Positions 59,854 to 64,000 of a stretch of 64,000 nt of DNA are shown piece after piece (the stretch's first letter is position 1; every line of letters begins with the position of its first letter). The notes beneath the pieces are model-generated. The model ran no database searches. It saw nothing but the letters and a program-made list of their open reading frames with translations, and was not told where the DNA came from. The translations under genes and the position numbers were made by a program. Where the stretch lies: the NCBI RefSeq assembly GCF_000428145.1, contig NZ_ATZJ01000007.1, positions 62,001 to 126,000 on the forward strand, given 5' to 3'. The DNA is from Chitinilyticum litopenaei DSM 21440. Its GTDB lineage: Bacteria; Pseudomonadota; Gammaproteobacteria; Burkholderiales; Chitinibacteraceae.

Positions 59854-61055
59854 GGCAGCCTGTCAACCAAGGCGCCGGCCTGCTCGCGCGCCCACGCATC
59901 GGCCAGCAAGAGGGATTCAATCGAAGCTGCGTCGCAGTCACACGGCAGCGCCAGCGTCTCGGCAATAACCCGGGGAATGTCGGTAAAACGCAGCCGACTT
60001 TCCAGAAATGCGGCAACAGCCACTTCATTGGCGGCATTGAGCACCGCAGTCGCCGCCCCCCCGGCGCGCAGCGCCTCGTAAGCCAATGCCAGACAGGGGA
60101 AACGCTGCAAATCAGGTGCTTCAAAATCCAGCCGGCCGATTTCAGCCAGATTGAGCCGTTTGGCGCCGGTTGCAACGCGCAGCGGATAGGCCAGCCCGTA
60201 GGCAATGGGAATGCGCATGTCCGGACTGCCCAACTGGGCAAGCACGGACCCATCGACACATTCGACCATGGAGTGGATGACACTTTGCGGATGGACAACG
60301 ACCTCGATCGCGTCTGCCGGCGCATTGAACAGCCAGCGCGCCTCGATGACCTCCAAGCCTTTGTTCATCATGCTGGCTGAATCGACGGAAATCTTGCGCC
60401 CCATGGACCAGTTCGGGTGCCTGACCGCCTCTTCCGGCGTGACCGCCGCAAGGCTGGCAAGATCCCGCTGCCGGAATGGCCCGCCTGATGCGGTGAGGAT
60501 GATCTTGGCTATGCCGGCATCCTGCAGGGACATGGCATAGGGCTGCTCGCGAAACGCTGCGGGCAGCGACTGGAAAATGGCGTTGTGCTCGCTGTCGATG
60601 GGCAGCAACTCCGCACCGCTGGCACGCACGGCATCCATGAATAACTGGCCGGCGAGCACCAGGGTTTCCTTGTTTGCGAGCAGCACGCGCTTGCCGGCAC
60701 AAGCAGCTGCCAGCGTAGCGGGCATGCCGGCCGAGCCGACGATGGCGGCCATGACCGTATCCACCTCAGGCAGGGTGGCAACCCTGATCAGCGCATCGCC
60801 ACCTGCCAGCACCTCGGTCTCGACCCCGCGCGCGCGCAGCAGGCCAGACAGCCGCTCTGCGGCGGACTCGTCCAGTACTGCGGCATAACGCGGCCGGTGA
60901 CGCTCACAGGCATCGGCCAGCTTGTCGAGCTGTGACGAGCCGGTAAGGGCAACGACTTCATAACACTCGGGGTGACGGGCAATCACATCCAGCGTATTGC
61001 TGCCAATGCTCCCGGTTGCCCCCAGGATGGTGATACGGCGAACAGGCCCGGCCAT
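59847..61055 (-). CDS. dxr: 1-deoxy-D-xylulose 5-phosphate reductoisomerase
   Basis: Second step of the MEP isoprenoid pathway. 402 residues with the NADPH motif ITILGATGSIGSNTLDVIARHP, LLANKETLVLAG, IDSEHNAIFQSLP (metal-binding Asp-Glu) and the closing loop NWSMGRKISVDSASMMNKGLEVIEA. ATG 61055 preferred over TTG four codons earlier. Its product feeds the undecaprenyl chain made by UppS in the same operon. Confidence 0.97.
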   Translation of the reverse strand: MAGPVRRITILGATGSIGSNTLDVIARHPECYEVVALTGSSQLDKLADACERHRPRYAAVLDESAAERLSGLLRARGVETEVLAGGDALIRVATLPEVDTVMAAIVGSAGMPATLAAACAGKRVLLANKETLVLAGQLFMDAVRASGAELLPIDSEHNAIFQSLPAAFREQPYAMSLQDAGIAKIILTASGGPFRQRDLASLAAVTPEEAVRHPNWSMGRKISVDSASMMNKGLEVIEARWLFNAPADAIEVVVHPQSVIHSMVECVDGSVLAQLGSPDMRIPIAYGLAYPLRVATGAKRLNLAEIGRLDFEAPDLQRFPCLALAYEALRAGGAATAVLNAANEVAVAAFLESRLRFTDIPRVIAETLALPCDCDAASIESLLLADAWAREQAGALVDRLPC

Positions 61056-61063
61056 GGCAAGAC

Positions 61064-61927
61064 TCAATGCGGAAAGGAATTAAGGAAGGAGAGCAGCTGG
61101 ATGGCTGCCGCAACGGGCAGCAAGGCCAGCAGACTATCGGTGCGATCCAGCACCCCGCCGTGACCGGGCAGCAGATTGCTGCTGTCCTTCATGCCGGCCT
61201 GGCGCTTGAAAAGGGATTCGAGCAGATCGCCAACGATGCTGACACACATGAGGACAAGCCCGAACAGGACCCAGAGCGCTTGCTGCACCAGCGGCTGTCG
61301 TGCCCAGTCAAAACCGGTGAAAAGGGGAAACGCATGGGGTATTTGAGGAAACGCATAGGGTATTGCCACACAATACACGGCCACAAAGAGCCCGGCACCC
61401 AATACCCCCTCCCAGGTTTTGCCTGGACTGATTTGCGGGGCAAGCTTGTGCCTGCCAAACGCCTTGCCGCTGAAATAAGCCGCCGTATCCGCCACCCAGG
61501 CGATCGCCAGCAGGGACAGCAGCACCCAGCCACTGTCACCCCGCAGCACGGCCAGCACCGTCACAGCGGGAATGATCACAGCCCAGCCCAGCAGGACATT
61601 CAGATTCCCCGCCTCGCGCAAAGACCACTTTCTGGCCAGCCAGCATGGCGCCAGCACACACCAGAACAGTGCAGCAGCAAGCTGCATGGCCAGCAGGACG
61701 TGAATATCCGGCCTGCTGTATACGATCAGCGCCAGCAGCACGGCCGACAGGCCCGGATAGATCTGGCGCACGATGCCGCGCAAGCCGGCCAGTCGCCCCC
61801 ACTCCCAGGCCAGCAGCCCGGCAAAACCGGCACACAAGGCCGCCCACCAGTGCGTGGGCAACCAGAGCAGGGCCGCAAGAAACGCCGGCAACAGCACCAG
61901 CGCGGTAAGAATCCGGGTTTTCAGCAT
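61064..61927 (-). CDS. cdsA: phosphatidate cytidylyltransferase
   Basis: Makes CDP-diacylglycerol for phospholipids. 287 residues, about eight membrane helices, with the C-terminal signature SIVGDLLESLFKRQAGMKDS and LLPGHGGVLDRTDS. The Thr in DRTD is usually a hydrophobic residue, a minor oddity. Eight bases before dxr. Confidence 0.95.
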   Translation of the reverse strand: MLKTRILTALVLLPAFLAALLWLPTHWWAALCAGFAGLLAWEWGRLAGLRGIVRQIYPGLSAVLLALIVYSRPDIHVLLAMQLAAALFWCVLAPCWLARKWSLREAGNLNVLLGWAVIIPAVTVLAVLRGDSGWVLLSLLAIAWVADTAAYFSGKAFGRHKLAPQISPGKTWEGVLGAGLFVAVYCVAIPYAFPQIPHAFPLFTGFDWARQPLVQQALWVLFGLVLMCVSIVGDLLESLFKRQAGMKDSSNLLPGHGGVLDRTDSLLALLPVAAAIQLLSFLNSFPH

Positions 61928-61930
61928 TGA

Positions 61931-62704
61931 TCAGCCCTGCGGCGGTAAATCGGAAGACTGCAATTGCTCGCTGATGCGACCAAAACGGCGTTCGCGCCCC
62001 TGATACCATTCAATGGCCTGGCTCAGGGCCGGTCCGTCAAAGTCCGGCCATGACGCATCGGTGAAATAAAGCTCGGTGTAGGCCAGTTGCCAGATCAGGA
62101 AGTTGCTGATGCGCTGTTCACCGCCAGTGCGGATGAAGAGATCCGGCTCCGGGGCATAGGCCATGGCAAGATAGGGCTGCAGATCAGCCTCGCCGAAGCC
62201 GGCGACACACTCCGGACGCTCGGCCAGCAGGCGGCGCGTCGCCTGCAGGATATCCCAGCGGCCGCCGTAGTCGGCAGCGACGGTCAGCGTCAGACCGTCA
62301 TTGCCGGCAGTATCTGCTTCAGCCTGCTCGATCAGCGCCACCAGTTCGGGCGAAAAGCGCTCGCGCGAGCCAATGATCTTGAGACGGATATTGTTGCGCC
62401 GCATCTTGTCGACTTCGGTCTGCAAGGCCTGCAGGAAGAGTCCCATCAGGAAGCTGACCTCATCAGCGGGCCTGCGCCAGTTTTCACTGGAAAACGCAAA
62501 CACCGTCACGTAGTCAACACCGCGCTCCTCGCAGGCGCGCACAACGTCGCGCAGCGCCTCCACGCCCTTCTTGTGTCCGTAGACGCGGGGCATGAGGCGT
62601 TTCTTGGCCCAGCGGCCATTGCCATCCATGATGATGGCAATGTGCCTGGGTACCGGAAGAGCGGCACCCGCCGCCTCCCGGGCATTGCTTGAGAACAGAG
62701 CCAT
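61931..62704 (-). CDS. uppS: undecaprenyl diphosphate synthase
   Basis: Cis-prenyltransferase building the C55 carrier for cell-wall synthesis. 257 residues with HIAIIMDGNGRWAKKR (catalytic Asp), GHKKGVEALRDVV, FAFSSENWRRP and DLFIRTGGEQRISNFLIWQLAYTELYF. Three bases after the preceding gene boundary; normal operon position. Confidence 0.97.
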   Translation of the reverse strand: MALFSSNAREAAGAALPVPRHIAIIMDGNGRWAKKRLMPRVYGHKKGVEALRDVVRACEERGVDYVTVFAFSSENWRRPADEVSFLMGLFLQALQTEVDKMRRNNIRLKIIGSRERFSPELVALIEQAEADTAGNDGLTLTVAADYGGRWDILQATRRLLAERPECVAGFGEADLQPYLAMAYAPEPDLFIRTGGEQRISNFLIWQLAYTELYFTDASWPDFDGPALSQAIEWYQGRERRFGRISEQLQSSDLPPQG

Positions 62705-62715
62705 GAGCGGGCGCC

Positions 62716-63273
62716 TTAGACGGCCATCAGCTCTTTCTCTTTGTCGGCCAGCTGCTTGTCAACTTCAGCGATGTACTTGTCGGTCAGCTTCTGGATCTCG
62801 TCCTGGCCACGACGCTCGTCGTCCTCGGAAATTTCCTTGTCCTTCAAAAGGCGCTTGAGCTGATCATTGCCATCGCGACGCACGTTGCGCACGGCAACAC
62901 GCGCATCTTCGGCTTCGCTGCGCACAACCTTGACCAGATCCTTGCGGCGCTCTTCGGTGAGCATCGGCATCGGCACGCGAATCAGGTCGCCATTGGTCGC
63001 CGGATTGAGACCGAGGTCGGAGTCGCGAATGGCCTTCTCAATCTTGGCCACCATGCTCTTCTCCCAAGGCTGCACTGCCAGGGTGCGCGCGTCGGAGGCA
63101 GTCACGTTGGCCACCTGGCTCAGCGGGACCATGCTGCCATAGTAATCCACCTGCACCTGATCGAGAAAACCCGGATGGGCGCGGCCGGTACGCACCTTGC
63201 CCAAGTTGGCCTTCAGGGTCTCGACCGACTTCTGCATCTTGCTTTCGGTAGTTTGCTTGATTTCTGCAATCAT
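62716..63273 (-). CDS. frr: ribosome recycling factor
   Basis: 185 residues, splits post-termination ribosomes with EF-G. MIAEIKQTTESKMQKSVETLK, KVRTGRAHPGFLD and the three-helix C-terminus DEIQKLTDKYIAEVDKQLADKEKELM are typical. ATG preceded by AGGAACAAGAG. Upstream frame is not translated. Confidence 0.97.
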   Translation of the reverse strand: MIAEIKQTTESKMQKSVETLKANLGKVRTGRAHPGFLDQVQVDYYGSMVPLSQVANVTASDARTLAVQPWEKSMVAKIEKAIRDSDLGLNPATNGDLIRVPMPMLTEERRKDLVKVVRSEAEDARVAVRNVRRDGNDQLKRLLKDKEISEDDERRGQDEIQKLTDKYIAEVDKQLADKEKELMAV

Positions 63274-63291
63274 TCTCTTGTTCCTCGCAAC

Positions 63292-63320
63292 AACAAAAAC
63301 AGGCGGCCAGAGCCGCCTGT
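63292..63320 (-). terminator. intrinsic terminator between pyrH and frr
   Basis: ACAGGCGGC and GCCGCCTGT pair with a four-base loop; on the minus strand TTTTTGTTG follows. It lies in the 67-base gap after pyrH, so part of the pyrH transcripts probably stop here and frr may get read-through or its own promoter. Confidence 0.75.
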
Positions 63321-63340
63321 CAGCATCCGGATACTCAAAC

Positions 63341-64000
63341 TCAGCAGTGTACCAGCGTGCCCTCGTCTTCCCCAAGCACTACGCGCTTGAGCGCGCCCTG
63401 CTTGAAGATGCTGAACACGCACAGATTCATCTTCTGGTCACGACACAGGGCAAAAGCCGTGGCGTCCATCACCTTCAGATTGCGGCCGATGGCCTCGTCA
63501 AAGGTCAGCGTGTGATAGCGCACCGCATCCGGATTCTTCTTCGGATCATCGGTATAGACGCCATCCACCTTGGTGGCCTTCAGCACGATGTCCGCGCCGA
63601 CTTCCATTCCGCGCAGCGCTGCAGCGGTATCGGTGGTAAAGAAGGGATTGCCCGTGCCGGCGCCAAAAATGACCACCTTGTTCTCTTCAAGGTAACGGAT
63701 GGCCTTGCCGCGAATATAGGGCTCGGCGACCTGCTGGATGGTCAGGGCGGACTGCACGCGCGAAACAATTCCGGCGTGGCGCATGGCATCCTGCAGGGCC
63801 AGCGCATTCATCACGGTGGCCAGCATGCCCATGTAATCAGCGGTCGCGCGATCCATGCCGGCAGCGGCCGGCGCAACGCCGCGGAAGATGTTGCCGCCAC
63901 CAATCACCACGCCCACCTGCACACCGAGATCAACAACACCCTTGATTTCCTGGACGATGCGCTCGATCGTTCCCCGGTTAATCCCGTAGCTATCATCCCC
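63341..64000 (-). CDS. pyrH: uridylate kinase (5' end outside window)
   Basis: Phosphorylates UMP to UDP. The visible 219 residues lack only the N-terminal strand: GDDSYGINRGTIERIV, VGVVIGGGNIFRG, TADYMGMLATVMNALAL, TGNPFFTTDTAA, and VDGVYTDDPKKNPDA are all present. The start codon lies beyond 64000. First visible gene of the envelope operon. Confidence 0.96.
   Translation of the reverse strand, partial: GDDSYGINRGTIERIVQEIKGVVDLGVQVGVVIGGGNIFRGVAPAAAGMDRATADYMGMLATVMNALALQDAMRHAGIVSRVQSALTIQQVAEPYIRGKAIRYLEENKVVIFGAGTGNPFFTTDTAAALRGMEVGADIVLKATKVDGVYTDDPKKNPDAVRYHTLTFDEAIGRNLKVMDATAFALCRDQKMNLCVFSIFKQGALKRVVLGEDEGTLVHC

Overview
The window is high-GC bacterial chromosome. The gene set (pyrH-frr-uppS-cdsA-dxr-rseP-bamA-ompH-lpxD-fabZ-lpxA-lpxB-rnhB order, TamA/TamB, RatA/RnfH, MotA/MotB, long QueF, very long NAD-glutamate dehydrogenase) points to a flagellated Gram-negative betaproteobacterium. 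Neisseriales or a nearby order is plausible, but that is inferred from gene content and order, not from any search.

Layout. 1-7180: NAD-glutamate dehydrogenase (5' end missing), prfB, lysS. 7149-19372: a 12.2 kb integrated element whose 20-bp direct repeats (attL/attR) lie in the 3' end of lysS. It restores the lysS C-terminus with different codons and leaves the old lysS end and terminator at its right side. 19621-23657: a quinone-reductase-like dehydrogenase, a small unknown gene, an NSS transporter and queF. 23750-27369: a two-gene signalling operon (Hpt + HD-GYP protein, then a soluble TPR-GAF histidine kinase). 27345-32412: cupin, Cof-type phosphatase, dnaB, ratA-rnfH, a small membrane protein and an SDR. 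32593-35590: two exported proteins, one AT-rich, and an MgtC-like protein. 35888-42475: tamB-tamA and a deacetylase-like enzyme. 42529-42795: a structured MITE-like element. 42895-46753: moxR-DUF58-tgpA operon. 46722-51504: minus-strand motA-motB-methyltransferase-HDOD-trmH run. 51667-64000: the envelope operon from pyrH to rnhB.

The integrated element is the most interesting part. It has a P4-type tyrosine integrase, AlpA, two zinc-finger proteins with the exact Ogr/Delta cysteine spacing, and a primase-helicase like P4 alpha preceded by four small coupled unknown genes. It also has a leader with a terminator and a C4/CI-like antisense RNA candidate whose TCGCCAA stretch can pair with two flanking copies of TTTGGCGAC. 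Further parts are MazEF, two chimeric antitoxin-like proteins, at least 12 helically phased GGTGTAG/CTACACC iterons around an AT-rich tract (origin candidate), and a 12-base match to the P2/P4 cohesive end. No capsid, tail or terminase genes are seen. The simplest reading is a P4-like phage satellite of P4 size that inserts into lysS. An integrative plasmid is the main alternative.

Elsewhere, a small family of palindromic REP-like sequences is scattered between genes, lysS has a strong hairpin over its start codon, and prfB lacks the usual programmed frameshift.
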